Translations under genes and position numbers: made by a program
The notes under the pieces: generated by a model
The model's input: only the letters and a program-made list of their open reading frames with translations
Told to the model about the DNA's origin: nothing
The model's database searches: none
DNA from: Macrosoma leucophasiata
Taxonomy: Eukaryota; Arthropoda; Insecta; Lepidoptera; Hedylidae
Assembly (NCBI GenBank): GCA_036365455.1
Contig: JAWQUS010000030.1
Location: 3,038,001-3,102,000 of the forward strand
Length of the DNA stretch: 64,000 bases
Reading direction: 5' to 3'
Shown here: positions 1 to 22,410 of the stretch, in pieces
Numbering within the stretch: position 1 is the first letter of the stretch
How the letters are laid out: each line of letters opens with the position of its first letter

Positions 1-271
1 TTATTATTAACACGAGATGGTTATACACTTTCACTAAAGTCATTGAAGTTTGTCACGGCAGCTGAGACGGTAGTTCACAAAATAGGCCCCAAGATCTGGG
101 TTCGAGTTCGGTTGCCGGTAATTACTTAACTAAACTGCACTTCCCTTTTTGGAGCCGTTGAGGTGGAGGGAGACGGCACGGCGACGTTAGGTTCCCGGAG
201 TCCGGAACCCGTAGGCAGAGTGCTGCAGGTGGACAAGTGCAGGCGTAGCAAATCGCTGCGCAGAGGGTAAT

Positions 272-560
272 TACTGTTGGTAGAGCTCCAGTGACCGAGC
301 TCGCGGGCGTATGCGCCACGGCATTACCTAATATACTTACCGCTAAATGGTAGTGTTCAGCACTATCGTGTTCCGGTCAGGTGGTAATGTACGGCCCTGT
401 AATTTCCGGCACAGAGGCGTAACACCTAATGCCTCAGGAGAGGCAGCGCATGTGCATTTTGACCTCTGGTCATTGTGTGGGTGTCTATAGGCTGCAGTCA
501 TCACTTATCATCAATGTGAACTGCATGCTTGTTTGCCACTAGCATTTCATAAAAAAAAAT
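272..560 (+). repeat. Family A SINE-like repeat, near full length
   Basis: Family A starts TACTGGTGGTAGAGCTCC, has CCGGTCAGGTGGTAATGTAC and TGTCTATAGGCTGCAGTCAT, and ends CATGCTTGTTTGCCAC plus an A-rich tail. This copy holds all landmarks. About 24 copies occur in the window on both strands. The A-rich tail and one-sided truncations suggest a retroposed, non-autonomous element; no tRNA or 7SL head is seen. Confidence 0.85.
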
Positions 561-632
561 ATATATATATATTAAAGAAGGGATACGCTAGGAAGAAAAT
601 TTGGCAGTAGTTAACTTTCATCAGGCCACCGT

Positions 633-872
633 TACTGGTGGTAGAGTTCCAGTGTAGGAGCTCGAAAGCGTATTCATCACCGCATTACCTAATCTATCGG
701 TCGCCAAATGGTAGTGTTCAGCACTATCGTGTTCAGGTTAGATAGAGAGCAAGACAACAACTAAAGTCCCAGCGGTGGTGGTCGCTGGTCTTTGTGTGGG
801 TGTCTATAGGCTGCATTAATCACTAAACATCAATGTGAACTGCAAGCTTGTTTGCCACTTTAGGTACATAAG
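633..872 (+). repeat. Family A copy, internally shortened
   Basis: 5' landmark TACTGGTGGTAGAGTTCC and 3' TTGTTTGCCACTTTAGG are present. The central CCGGCACAGAGG region is replaced by a divergent AACAACTAAAGTCCCAG stretch. Confidence 0.8.
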
Positions 873-1055
873 AAAGGACTAACATGGAAACTAGCTCTCT
901 TTCACGTCTTTGTCGTCGTTGTGAGCAATGAGATTGGTTCAAAGTTTACGAAGGCCGAGTACCGAGTGAACTTCACTCGGTGACAATTCAGTTTTGAGCG
1001 TGCTGTACAAATGAAGTAGTCGGGTGGAACTGAAGGCGTATTATTTATTTCGGTT

Positions 1056-1138
1056 GCCACTTCGCAGTACATTGCTGTTTTGACGAAACGTGATAATTAC
1101 ATAAATTTTAAGAAAACACCAATGTACTATGAAGTGGC
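1056..1138. mobile_element. Short hairpin MITE I
   Basis: GCCACTTCGCAGTACATTG at the left pairs with AATGTACTATGAAGTGGC at the right across 83 bp. A sister of 81 bp is at 28880-28960. Confidence 0.75.
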
Positions 1139-1506
1139 TTTCAGATTTATTGTCATCGAGATAAAGAATACCAGAGTGAATACACTACCACAAAAACGTT
1201 TTTTTCTCATGAACGTAGAATTCATTTTGAATCAACAGTTTAGTGCAAACAAGCATGTAATTTACGCAAACAAGTGAATACTACAGTGATGTATTCATAG
1301 GTATGTGAAATTTGTGAATACAACAACTGGACACGTACCATGAGGTCTTATTGTGATTCAGTTTAGGCACCGTAACAATTTTATTTCGTTTTCTCTTATA
1401 GAACAGCGTGTATGAAGAAACGAGACAAAGCTAATAGAGATTTTGTTTAGGTTGACAGTAAAAGGTACGACCGCAGGAGCCGTGGACGTTAGTTGTATAA
1501 GAACAG

Positions 1507-1702
1507 CTACACACGACCCTAAAATCAGTGGCGATATCGGGGGGCTGTAGTGGGGAGGACCCTGGATCGTACCCTACATCGCCTCGTGTGTAGCCAAATC
1601 GTAACCAGAATTTCATCGCTTCCAGCGAGCTCACGATTTAAGGACTATCATCCCCACCAGAACTGTCCCCGATATCGCCTCTGATTTTAGAGTCGTGTGT
1701 AG
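1507..1702. mobile_element. MITE H (hairpin, CTACACACGAC ends)
   Basis: About 196 bp with inverted ends CTACACACGAC/GTCGTGTGTAG and an inner pair CGATATCGGGG/CCCCGATATCG. The middle holds TCGCTTCCAGCGAGCTCACG. A second copy is at 54579-54777 in the opposite direction. Open frames here are not genes. Confidence 0.85.
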
Positions 1703-2042
1703 GCCGTTTAATACATTTAATTCGAAATACACTTGGATCCAGTTTGTAATCCAAAGTTATTCGTAACTCAATGCATTCGTTCTTGACCGTTATTTTTAAT
1801 ATTGAAGCCAGTTTGAGTGCGTTTAAAGTAGTATTTAAAATACTCGCATAAATACAGTAATCGCACGAAGTCATGCTAAGGTTATATGAAGTTACGCCCC
1901 GTTGGCGACCCGCCGTATCACCGTTCTAGTGTGAGATACCGTGTTAGAAACGTACACCTTCATGTTTGGCGATGACTATCTATACAAATAAATAAAATTG
2001 GGTACGAAACTGACAAAATAACGTCCTTACGGAAAGCATTAC

Positions 2043-2150
2043 AGTTAGGCGGTCGGCCCCCAGGTCCCAAACGGGGTAGGCAGAGAGTGGAGGAGCGTCA
2101 GATGTCCCGATCCTGTCACACCTCCCGTGCCTCATCTACATATAATTTTG
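2043..2150 (-). repeat. RTE 3' fragment, degraded
   Basis: CAGGTCCCAAACGGGGTAGG and ACACCTCCCGTGCCTCATCT. Confidence 0.6.
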
Positions 2151-2540
2151 ATCTCTCGCTAATAATGCTCGCCTTCGAAACTACATGATTTAGCTATGCA
2201 ACCCATTCGCTATTTATCAATTTATATGTTATCTAACATATTTTATTATCTTAATCATGATCAAATAATTGATGAGGATATCTAATGCCGTATCTTAGTC
2301 TATACGGCGGTGTACCTATCTTTCCACATATTATGCGGAGGCGCCGCCAAGCGGTCTATGCGCGGCTAATAGTAAAAATGTATTGCGTGCGCGCCCTACT
2401 CACCTTCGGACTGCCAGTGCTCGGTGGTTTTGTTTTAATGCTAGTTTTATTACGTAACTTCACGCCTGTATTCCTTGGAAGGGTAGGGGGAGGTCAACGC
2501 ATGCGTTCATGCATAGTGAGCAGCATACACGCAAACACTG

Positions 2541-2673
2541 GATGGATAAGTGATGACTGCAGCACAAAGACCAGAGGTCTAAATATAGATGCGTTGCCAC
2601 CCCTGAGACTTTAGTTGTTATGTATCTGTGATTTTTATTACGGAACCATACATTATCATCTAACCGGAACACG
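2541..2673 (-). repeat. Family A fragment
   Basis: Minus-strand landmarks AAGTGATGACTGCAGC, AAGACCAGAGGTC, GATGCGTTGCCACCCCTGAG and TAACCGGAACACGAC. Overlapping open frames on both strands are not genes. Confidence 0.7.
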
Positions 2674-2859
2674 ACACGTACTGGACACTACACATATTAT
2701 ACATTTAGGGTCATAGTTCACTAGAGCCACCCGGCGCCCGACCAGCGCCCGACCGCCTCGAGCGGTCTGCGCTCATTACATCAACTCCGCTCCGTATCGC
2801 TTCGACCGCAAGACGTCAACGCGCGGTCGGCGAGTGGACCACTACCTTGTCTTGCGACA

Positions 2860-3060
2860 AACGCTTAATTTCGTCTCATAATCAGTGGCGTGTATTTACA
2901 CGTGCACCTGTGTGCGTGCGTAGCACGTAGAGAATACCAAACGTCGCCCATACGAGGGGAGGAGGTGAGGCGGGGAAATCCGGCGGGATGTCGAAGTGTC
3001 CATTCCATACGTAGTATTATTACATATTCTCTGGTAATAGGACAAAAATGCAACCGTCAC
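2860..3060 (+). repeat. Family M repeat
   Basis: Landmarks CAGTGGCGTGTATTTACACG, GAGAATACCAAACGTCGCCC, ATGTCGAAGTGTCCATTC and GTAGTATTATTACATATTCT. Other copies: 8225-8450, 23985-24205, 37443-37750 and 58640-58735. Class unknown; no tail or inverted ends seen. Confidence 0.75.
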
Positions 3061-3529
3061 ATACGTATAACCTTCATCGATTGTCAATCATTATTTACCG
3101 GGGCGGACCTTTGAATAATTTATCTCTATCTTGCTCACCCAGCGTTGTCTATGGCTTACAATAATGTAACCCATTTTACTTATTTACTGGGTACCGTGTT
3201 CTAATTAGGTTAATGTAGATACAGTGCTCATCAATAAATATTGCACATCGACCTTAAGAAGGAGACTTCGGCTTATTTCGGGTCTGTAGAGCGTTATCTC
3301 TTTCGCACCAGACCTATTTGACGTTTGTTGACTATTTTGATCAAGTTTTGACCAATATCGGACTATCAGTGCTTATGTAGGCAGTGTGCAGCAGAGATAA
3401 CGGTCTACGAAGTCGAGACTAGTTGATTGTCTCTTTCGTAGGCTCGATGTGCAAATTTTTTGTTGAGTACTGTATATGTGTTATGTTGTATGTGATAATT
3501 CTTTTTTTTTTTGTGTATACTTACGTTTT

Positions 3530-3960
3530 ACCACCATCTCATCTGATGCAAAGTGAAGATGTAGCCGAAGATGAATCACTTTGGTCTAGAAAGTACCTAT
3601 TCACTCTACATTTGAAGATGCCCAAGTTGTAGTTTTTTGGAAACAAAGAAGCTGGCAAAGTATTCCATATCTTAGCTGCACGTATAATAAATGTAGAGCC
3701 GAAACGCTTCGTTCGAATTTGTGGTATGTTCACTGTGTAAGGATGATGTTTCGTCATTCTCCTAGTTGTCCTATTGTAAAAAGGTGAAGAGGGAATTAGA
3801 TTGTGTAGATCGTTCGCACATTTGCCGAAATGGATCCTATAGAAAACTGGTAGACGCCACTTTAGCAGTTTCGTGTATACTAGCTTTGTGTCTCCAATTA
3901 TTCTCGCAGCACTAAATAGTCTGCCAAGAAATATCAGTTAGCGTTGGGAAGAAGGAAAAC
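3530..3960 (-). pseudogene. C-terminal fragment of a LINE reverse transcriptase
   Basis: Reading on the minus strand gives LPVFYRIHFGKCANDLHNLI, PYTVNIPQIRTKRFGSTFII and RAAKIWNTLPASLF, NLGIFKCRVNRYF, the end typical of CR1/jockey-type ORF2. The upstream domains are missing (5' truncation). Confidence 0.8.
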
Positions 3961-4558
3961 CGGACAAGTGCGAGTTCGACTCGCGTGGTGAGGGTTCCGT
4001 AATTTAAATAAATATTTTCGAAAATATTACAGATTTAAAATGCAGGGACATAGCGGTAGCGGTGGTACCGGCAGGGGGGGTTATATTATTAAGAATTTTC
4101 GATTTAATTTGAATACTCAAACTTCTTATAGGTTTTCCAGTAATCTATAGGCAAAGAACTATTTGCCACATTTTTTTCAAAATTTTAAGTTCGGTAGTTT
4201 TGGAGATAGGGGGGGGAATGGTCAATTTTTGTCGTTTTTCTTAAATAACTTCAAATTTGTTTATGCAAAAATTATAAAAAAAATATATCTGAGATGCTGA
4301 CAACAACCTCTTTCATTTGATATGTCACACGACACAGTTTACGAATGTTTTTTTAATTTTCTAAGTGGGTTTTTTTTAATTTATTATTTTACTTGACGTG
4401 TTCATCTTTGGGTCACCAATTTACATATATTCATCAAATTTCAACTCAATCGGTCGAGTAGTTTAGGAGCAAATTGGCTGTGACAGACGGACAGACAGAC
4501 AGACAGACGCACGATAGGATAAGGGTTCCTTTTTCCTTTTAAGGTACGGAACCCTAAA
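3960..4558 (+). mobile_element. Element E, second copy
   Basis: GGACAAGTGCGAGTTCGACT, GAGGGTTCCGTAA; ends GACAGACGGACAGACAGAC, GGATAAGGGTTCC and ACGGAACCCTAAAAA. The frame at 4441-4671 on minus is not a gene. A small remnant is at 50246-50326. Confidence 0.75.
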
Positions 4559-4913
4559 AAGGGCTCTTTCTTCATCGGGGCGGTGGCCAACGTGGTCTTA
4601 TCTTCAGGATCGTTTATGGAGGGAAGACACGAGAGGTTCTCAAGCAAAAGATAACTGGCATTCCACGCCATCTTACCCTGTTAGGGACTTACTCCAATTT
4701 AGACTATGTTTAATTTGATGTTCGTTGGTCTCATAAAAACTTGAAAATGGATCGGTTGATTTCGATGAAATAAGCTGTGTGCGTTACTGTGGTTTCATGA
4801 TAATGTCCCAGATTTACAGCTGGACCCGATAGGAGCTGCTGCGTTCGGGTAGGATAAGGCCAACTGGATGCAAACGTCTTTTTTTCTTAGTTTGGAGTTA
4901 GCAAGTTAGTTTT

Positions 4914-5154
4914 TACTGGTAGTAGAGCTCCAGTGACAGAGCTCTCGGGCGTAAATGGTAGTGTCCTGCACTATCATGTACCGGTCAGGTGGTAATTTAC
5001 GGCCCTGTAATTTCTGGCACAGAGGCATAACACCTTAGATCTCAGGAGAGCACGCATCTGTATTTTGGTCTTTGTGGGTGTCTATAGGCTGCAGTCATCA
5101 CTTAAACATCAATGTGAACTACATGCTTGTTTGCCACTTCCATTACATAAAAAG
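4914..5154 (+). repeat. Family A copy
   Basis: TACTGGTAGTAGAGCTCCAG through TTTGCCACTTCCATTACATA. The CACCACCGCATTACC segment is lost. Confidence 0.85.
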
Positions 5155-5159
5155 AAGCA

Positions 5160-6075
5160 AATTAACGACGATATCTAAGGTAGACTTTCGAGGGGAAGAT
5201 TGAAATTGTAAAAAAAATTGTAAAAACGGGTCTCATAGTATGGGTAAGTTCCCTTAGTGACGTATGTATTCTGTATGCACGTTCATACGAGCATACTGTT
5301 GCTCGCTGCACCAGTTTAGCGGATCTTGCAATAAATAGTTACCGTTAAATGTATGCACCAGATAATTAGAGGCGACAAGTTATTCCATTAATCATAATAT
5401 AGACTAGTTCGACATATCCTTATTTGGTAAGCTACGGATATAGTTACAACGTTACATGTATCAAGGAAAACGTGTACCAATAACGCATTAGATGGGACGA
5501 TCAAGAGTGGTCATCGTCACTAAAATATCGGTATGATGTAGTTTGGTTTACGTTCGTTTGATGTATTATCGCCATAGCTGAAAATAGCCGTTTTCTGTGG
5601 TTTCCTTAATGAATGGCTTTTCACGTCCCGATTACGAAGACTATTGACTACACCCGTCTGACTCGGCCCCTGCATCAGTTTCCATTCTCGCATTGTTAAT
5701 ATATAATTCGCGAATTTATACGCGAATCTTCTTTATTACAAATGTAAAACAAAACAGAATCACCGCAAGAATAAAATAAAGAAGGTACCTACAAGATGTA
5801 ACAGCTTCGATATATTATTTTGAGAACGCAGAGAACATTTTCTGATGTCTAAAATATTTTTACCTCTCCGGCATATTTTAAATACCAGGAAATTGAATGT
5901 ATAGAACTTGAAAACTTTAGTTTGGTGTCTCCTCCTAAGTCGACGATGGGACCACATGGTCCGTCCGCACCTGTGTATAGTGAAATAGACCATTTGCAAG
6001 CATTTAATTACCAAACTCTGAACTACCGAACTACTGAAAAAGTTCTAGAATGTAGAAAATTCCTAATAGCTCCTA
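5160..6075. other. Unique-looking stretch, no gene seen
   Basis: AT-rich; a small minus frame at 5760-6014 has no recognised features. 6180-6370 carries a GC-rich segment (GGGTGCCCTTCCTACACG, GCGGCCCGCAGATTGGCGGC) of unknown origin. Confidence 0.4.
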
Positions 6076-6079
6076 ACTC

Positions 6080-6170
6080 CTTTATCTCCGATAGTCCCCG
6101 GCCTGGGAATCGAACCCAGACACCCAGCGTAGCACTAGTGACCTGCTACCACTGGACCTCAGACATCAAC
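6080..6170 (-). mobile_element. SINE C head fragment
   Basis: GGCCTGGGAATCGAACCCAG and GTGACCTGCTACCACTGG on the plus strand; only the tRNA-like head. The longer frame over this region (5922-6371) is not a gene. Confidence 0.65.
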
Positions 6171-6479
6171 GATTTTTTTTATTTATGCATAGATAATCAA
6201 TACAAAGGAAGGCAAGGTAAACGAGTAAGTAAGATGCGTCAAGCCAGACTAGATGTCGGGCCGGGTGCCCTTCCTACACGCGATAACGGCACGTCTGATA
6301 TCGCTTATCAGTTAGGCGGCCCGCAGATTGGCGGCTATCGGTCGCACCCGCGCTGCGCTTGCGCACGATAACATCATTTGCATCTACATGTACATACATA
6401 TTATGATGAAAAGGTGTTCCATCGAATAATAATCCCCAGGAACACGAGCTTCTATGTTAACAATTCTGTACATGTTTTT

Positions 6480-6670
6480 TTTTAAATACGCTTACACTCG
6501 CAGCCCCACACTAGGTATAAACCTGTGTCGTGGGTGACATTATACACATACAACACGTACACAAACACCCAAACAAATCTGTAGGCCATACAAACATGTG
6601 TTCCGGTACGGGGATCCAACCCTTGAGCCTCGGTTAAAGCGGTCGTCACACACTGCTGGACCAACTGGCT
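6480..6670 (-). mobile_element. SINE D copy
   Basis: Minus-strand copy: T-rich tail, AATACGCTTACACTCGCAG, ACACAAACACCCA and a degraded tRNA-like head (CGGTACGGGGATCCAACC). Same body as 62780-62990. Confidence 0.85.
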
Positions 6671-7575
6671 CGTCTTTTATCAGTGGCGGATTAAGAGTTC
6701 TCGATGCCCTATTGAGCTATCTAGGCCATTGTGCCTATTTGTGTATCAAACTGCTTGATGAGAAAATAAAGGAAAACACTACCATGTTTTTAGCATAGTG
6801 GGCAAGTTCTTTTGTTTTACTCATCAAAATATTTATAATTTTTCGTATATTACGGAGGCATTGCCTTGTTTTTTTTTTGTGTCTGAAATATATTATTATC
6901 TTTTTTGAAATAGACCTATTATTAATACTTTAGCGAATAAAAAGGTTTACTTAACGGAACCAACAAGATAAAACGTACATAGCCAGGGAAAATCGGAAAA
7001 TAGGCAATTGGCTTGCTTGCTGGCAACCCATTACACACACCTTAAGTGCCCGCGCTTTTATCAGTGTTTTATCGGTAGAAATTGCCAGATTACGGGCGGG
7101 ATATCGCTCCGGGTGAGATGCGAAATATCGTCGCTCGATTGATACGTCCCACACCAATAATTGTTTCGATTATCGATTGTGTAATAATGGATCGATCGAT
7201 TGAAGTGAAAGATTATCAGATCGGGCGAGATTGGGTATCGCAGGCCGCCAATTTAGTTTTAGGCCCGTATTAATAGACAGATCTCAGTCCTTGAGTACAT
7301 ATTAAGATCGCGTTTTTCCATACTAAACATACGATATTAGGTCTCCCACACATAACTGCGAATTCGCATCGCATCGCAAACATCAGTAAGCTCGCACGAG
7401 TGCATCGCTTGCGATGGGGCGTCGCATCGCATCGCAGTTTTGTGTAACCGCCCTTAATGCCGTGTTCTGGATTTCTGGGACTGTAACCTGTCTAATACGG
7501 ACCTAAAATTGACGAGTCTTATTTAAATATATTTTAAGAAAAAATTGACTTTGGGCAGGAATCAAACCTGCGACA

Positions 7576-7838
7576 TAAGCATGCAGTTCACATTGATGTT
7601 AAGTGATGACTGCAGCCTATAGACACACACACCAAGACCAAGGTCAAGATGCAGATGCGTGACCACTCCTAAGGTGTAAGATGTTATGCCTCTGTGCCGG
7701 CAATTACAGGGCCGTACATTACCACCTGACCGGAACACGATAGTGCTAAATACTACCATTTAGTGGAAAGTATATTAGGTAATGCGGTGGTGCCTACTCC
7801 TGCGAGCTCTGTCACTGGAGCTCTACCACCAGTAAAAA
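7576..7838 (-). repeat. Family A copy
   Basis: Complete apart from the 3' tail, which is replaced by a tRNA-like piece (GGGCAGGAATCAAACCTGCG at 7553-7572). Ends with GGAGCTCTACCACCAGTAA. Confidence 0.85.
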
Positions 7839-7919
7839 GGCTAAAGTCTATCAGTAGAAGGCGTTCCCAAACTCCGGGATTGTTACAAATTAGAAATTAA
7901 AGAAAAACGGAAAGAAAAT

Positions 7920-8003
7920 TTTGACTGGCAGGAATCGAACCTGCTTCCTCAGGATAACCAGTCCAGCCGCTTTTACCACTTGGCTACCGAAGTCCCACTT
8001 TCC
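7920..8003 (-). mobile_element. SINE B-related tRNA-like element
   Basis: Minus strand: GACTTCGGTAGCCAAGTGGT, GCGGCTGGACTGGTTATCC and GGTTCGATTCCTGCCAGTC, then TTTTCTTTCCGTTTTTC. A relative is at 38572-38655 on plus. Confidence 0.7.
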
Positions 8004-8224
8004 ACCGGGATTGTTACTGAGAATATTCAAAATTGAGATAAATAAATAAGATTTACCTTAAACCAAACTACATTGCGATGTTATGATAAAATATTACATA
8101 GAAATGAACAAATTCCTCAAGCCATAAAATATTCTGATGAATCACGAGCGTAACTAAGCGGTTATTATTGCGTTATGTGTTTTCACAGTTTCATCATCGT
8201 CAAATGTAACATTATCGAGTGGTG

Positions 8225-8450
8225 TTCCGGATACCATCACTTCGGCACACCGCGGACACTCCGTCAAAATTCCATACAAACGCTTAATTTGGTTTCTATT
8301 ACACACACAACAATCAGCGCTCCTGTGTGCGTAGTACGTAGAGAATACCAACCGTCGCCCATAAGAGGGGAGGAGGTTGGGTGATGCGGGGAAATCGAGC
8401 GGGACGTCGAAGTGTCCATTCTATATGTAGTATTATTATATTCTCTGCTA
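8225..8450 (+). repeat. Family M repeat
   Basis: CACACCGCGGACACTCCGTC, ATTCCATACAAACGCTTAAT, CAACCGTCGCCCATAAGAGG and GACGTCGAAGTGTCCATTCT. Followed directly by SINE C. Confidence 0.75.
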
Positions 8451-8690
8451 GTGGTAGCAGGCCACTACTAGGTCTACGGGTAGGGGGTTTTCAGAGATAA
8501 TGGTGTAAAGTCCTTTATCTCTGGTTCTATTAGGAGTTTTCCATTTTCTGGAACATTTTCCAGTACCTCGAAGTTTGGTAATGTGCCCGGAGATGTAAAC
8601 GTAACCGGCGAATCGTGGGTGTTTGCATGTATGCTTGAATGCATGCATTTACCTATGCCTACCCCTTCGGGGAATACAGGTGTGAAGTTA
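8450..8690 (+). mobile_element. SINE C copy
   Basis: GCTAGTGGTAGCAGGCCACT, GGGGGTTTTCAGAGATAATG and ACAGGTGTGAAGTTAC. The T-arm is partly deleted. Confidence 0.75.
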
Positions 8691-8864
8691 CTTTTTTTAC
8701 GTTTATTGTGAAAATGTCACACAAGCACGATATCCATATCTCCACTTAGCTGCTTTTACTTAATGACAAGAAAATGATACACACACTGATGGTAGATTCC
8801 CCTTCGTCGGAGCTCAAGTATAGATGCGCTACCGCATTACCTTATTCATTTTATTCTTATTTTT

Positions 8865-9075
8865 TTATGTAATGGAAGTGGCAAACAAGCATGCAGTTCA
8901 CATTGATCTTAAGTGATGACTGCAGCCTATAGACACCCACACAATGACCAAGGTCAAAATGCAGATGCGTTACCACTCCTGGGGCCTAAGGTGTTATGCC
9001 TCTGTGCCGGAAATTACAGGGCCGTACAATTTTTTATTCATTGCCAAATGGTAGTCCTCAGTACTATCGTGTTTC
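8865..9075 (-). repeat. Family A copy with inverted end
   Basis: Minus-oriented from the tail to GGGCCGTAC (9030). Then about 35 bp of Family A in the opposite direction (CCAAATGGTAGTCCTCAGTA), so one end has been inverted. Confidence 0.75.
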
Positions 9076-9207
9076 AATTCAATTTACTAGCTACTAAGCT
9101 GGGAGTGTAAGCGTATTTTATTTTTATTTTTTTAAGCAAGTCAAAGGTATGGGCTACAATTCCTTTTTTACCACATTACCTTTTTTTTTAATTCTTTACT
9201 CTGTTCC

Positions 9208-9349
9208 GTGTGAGATTCACAGACCGCACTGTGACTTTGAGAAAAGTATGCTTGGAACTGTCAGTACAGTATGGGTTTTGACAGTTCTTAGCGTTCTTCG
9301 CGCAAAGTAAAGTCGTAATGCGGTCCCGTGAATCTCACCCTGAATGGTA

Positions 9350-9350
<1 letters not shown>
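9208..9350. mobile_element. MITE P (GAGATTCACAG hairpin), copy 1
   Basis: GTGAGATTCACAGACCGCAC at the left and CCCGTGAATCTCACC at the right, with the core GAACTGTCAGTACAGTATGG. Copies also at 11966-12103 and 53529-53661. Confidence 0.85.
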
Positions 9351-20236
<10,886 letters not shown>

Positions 20237-20984
20237 TGCGCCCGGTGAAGTTTGGGACGCGATGGGTTTGTGTTTTTACTTTTGTCGAACGGAGACTTCT
20301 TTGTGCGCTTCACCTCTCGCGTTCGAACGTGATAGATAAATCGAGTTCAATTAACGAATGCTGTCGTTTTTGTTAAAATAAAAGCTAATGAGCCCCTACG
20401 TACGCGCATCGACGCGACGGAGTTTCGATTCGTACTCGACGGCTATTCAATTTCGTATATTCTGTGACAATGTGTTATGACACTCGAGTCGCGTCGACGC
20501 GTGTGCGAACTTTTCCAAAAATATATGGCGTGAGACTCAAATCGCGCGTATGGGAAGAGGCTAATACACTTTCCTGTGTTTTAAATGACGCATTCAGATT
20601 AAATATCACGCCCGATAACGTTTTAAGTGTATCGAAGTAAAATAAATGCACATACCCACCGTCGTCAATATTTAGAACAATAAAGTGTTAAAGTACACGT
20701 AAAAGTGAAGTGGACAGTGTAACAAGGCAACACAGGTGTGTTACATTACAGTTAGGTGTTATGTTCGCCTCGAATGTGCATATGGACCGCCTATAGTTTA
20801 CGTTCGGGTCAAATTTGTAGTGGAATATTTAAGATAAACTATATTCGTGCTCGGTTCTGTTAAAGAAAAGGACTTTCATATCAGATTTTATGCATATGGC
20901 TTTATATAAGCCGAACAAGCTACCGACCAATGTGTATGATGCTTATAAGTGACGAATAATCGTTATAACATGATCACATACGTA
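20237..20984 (+). promoter_or_regulatory. PTEN: PTEN 3' untranslated region with poly(A) signals
   Basis: AT-rich sequence after the stop codon. Canonical AATAAA hexamers occur at 20377-20382, 20641-20646 and 20679-20684, any of which could end the transcript. The end is inferred; the first transposable element begins at 20985. Confidence 0.5.
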
Positions 20985-21108
20985 CAGTAGAATGGCGATT
21001 ATCCGAAATAATTGGGACCGGGGTCGATTCGGATAATCGGACATAGACTGATAATAAAAAACGCTCCAACGTTACGTTTTACGGAAGCCGCGCAGCGCAA
21101 AATGTAAA

Positions 21109-21254
21109 CCCCCTTATTCATAAACGTACATTAGATACGTTTTAGCTATAGAATGCTTTGTCTTTGTCAGTTGCATTGTCAAATGTGCAGGATAGAAAAA
21201 GACAAAGGAGAGATTAGCAACACTTTAGCTAAAATACGTTTATGAATAAGGGGG
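21109..21254. mobile_element. MITE G (CCCCCTTATTCATAAA ends), copy 1
   Basis: 146 bp; CCCCCTTATTCATAAACGTA pairs with TACGTTTATGAATAAGGGGG-type right end. Inner CTTTGTCTTTGTCAGTTGC. Lies inside a pogo-like element. Confidence 0.9.
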
Positions 21255-21305
21255 AAAGTGTCTTGCGTCTAGCTTTCACCCATAACGTGAAACATATCTG
21301 AATTA

Positions 21306-21545
21306 TATTTTACGACCTACTGGGAATCTAGTCCAGCCGCTCTTCCAATTGAGCTACTGAAGCCCTGCCCGATTTGTCAAATTTTTCCTTCACATCTATT
21401 GCATCGGGCAGGGCTTCAGTAGCTCAATTGGAAGAGCGGCTGGACTAGATTCCCAGTAGGTCGCGAGTTCGAGTCTCGCCTGAAGTCAATTTTTTCTTTC
21501 CATTTTTCTTTAAAAATAAAATATATTACACAAGCATGTGTTAAT
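21306..21545. mobile_element. Head-to-head SINE B dimer
   Basis: A partial minus copy (21317-21371) faces a full plus copy (21405-21487, cloverleaf intact) across about 35 bp, making a palindrome with arms of about 60 bp. The plus copy continues into TTTTTTCTTTCCATTTTTC and GCATGTGTTAATGCG. Confidence 0.85.
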
Positions 21546-21617
21546 GCGAAATAATATAAAACAATCATATCTGAATTCCATCAAATTAATATTATAATAA
21601 TCCAAAATTATCTTAAT

Positions 21618-21812
21618 ATATATAAATCTCGTGTCACAATGTTTGTCCTCAATGGACTCTTAAACCACTTAACAGATTATAATAAAATTCGCACACCATG
21701 TGCAGTTCGATCCAACTTGAGAGATAGGATAGTTTAAATCTCAATTCATAGTCGTAATATTATGTAAGTACCAAATTGCAACCGTGCGAAGCCGGTACGG
21801 GCCGCTAGTATA
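21618..21812 (+). mobile_element. Helitron-like non-autonomous repeat
   Basis: TATATATAAATCTCGTGTCA start and GAAGCCGGTACGGGCCGCTAG end; nested in the pogo-like element. Confidence 0.6.
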
Positions 21813-22324
21813 TTATAAATATATTACGCTTAGGACCGATTCGGATGACTGGCGATTCGATTAATCAGCGTTCGGATAATCGGCGTTCTTCTGTTAATTA
21901 AAAAATACATAAAGTTTCCACAAATTGGACGTTGAATAACTATGCAATCTGTTTCTAGCATAAATATTATAGTGTAAAATAGATAATCAGTTGAATGATT
22001 TTAGTCTCCAAATTGTTACAAAGTTACAATGAGTTTTGACTTGTATTATTATGAGTATGAAAAGAAATTGGCGACCTACTAAAATTGGTACTTTGTTTAC
22101 AAATATTTTTGCTGAATTTTGAAAATTAATTTTAGAGAGAGATTGATTTTTTTAAATTTGAAAATCGGTAAAATGAGTAGTTCAGTCGAAAAATTGGTTG
22201 AAGCTGTGACATTATGTATAATTTTGTTACAAAACATTATAAATTGTAATTTAAATTATTTTCAAATTATTCTAGCTATTTTTTGAAGTGAAAACATCTT
22301 TCATCGCATCTAGCATCGTTTTTT

Positions 22325-22410
22325 GTTCGATGAAACGAAAAAGCGACAGTAAAAAAAAGTGACACATGAACTCATAACATTTAACGTGGGAGAAAATGGC
22401 ATAGGAAAAA
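22325..22410 (-). repeat. Single copy of the 67-bp unit with end
   Basis: GATGAAACGAAAAAGCGACA and GAACTCATAACATTTAACGT, GGGAGAAAATGGCATAGG: the reverse complement of one 60.8-61.3 kb unit. Confidence 0.7.

Larger units (their letters stand above)
20985..21893. mobile_element. Non-autonomous pogo/Tigger-like element
   Basis: Ends CAGTAGAATGGCGATTATCC and, at the right in reverse complement, CAGAAGAACGCCGATTATCC, with TA at the left edge. The CAGT...CGATTATCCGAA pattern is that of Tc1/mariner-Tigger termini. About 0.9 kb, no transposase. It hosts a MITE G, a tRNA-SINE dimer (21306-21520) and a Helitron-like insert (21618-21812). Confidence 0.75.

Noticed and set aside
5922..6371. 149-codon plus frame
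   Set aside because: It crosses a SINE C head and a GC-rich repeat; no domain, no splice logic.
21412..21487. Possible functional tRNA gene
   Set aside because: The fold is good, but the anticodon stem has a mismatch, a Ser-type anticodon would need a long variable arm, and the same SINE body follows several copies.
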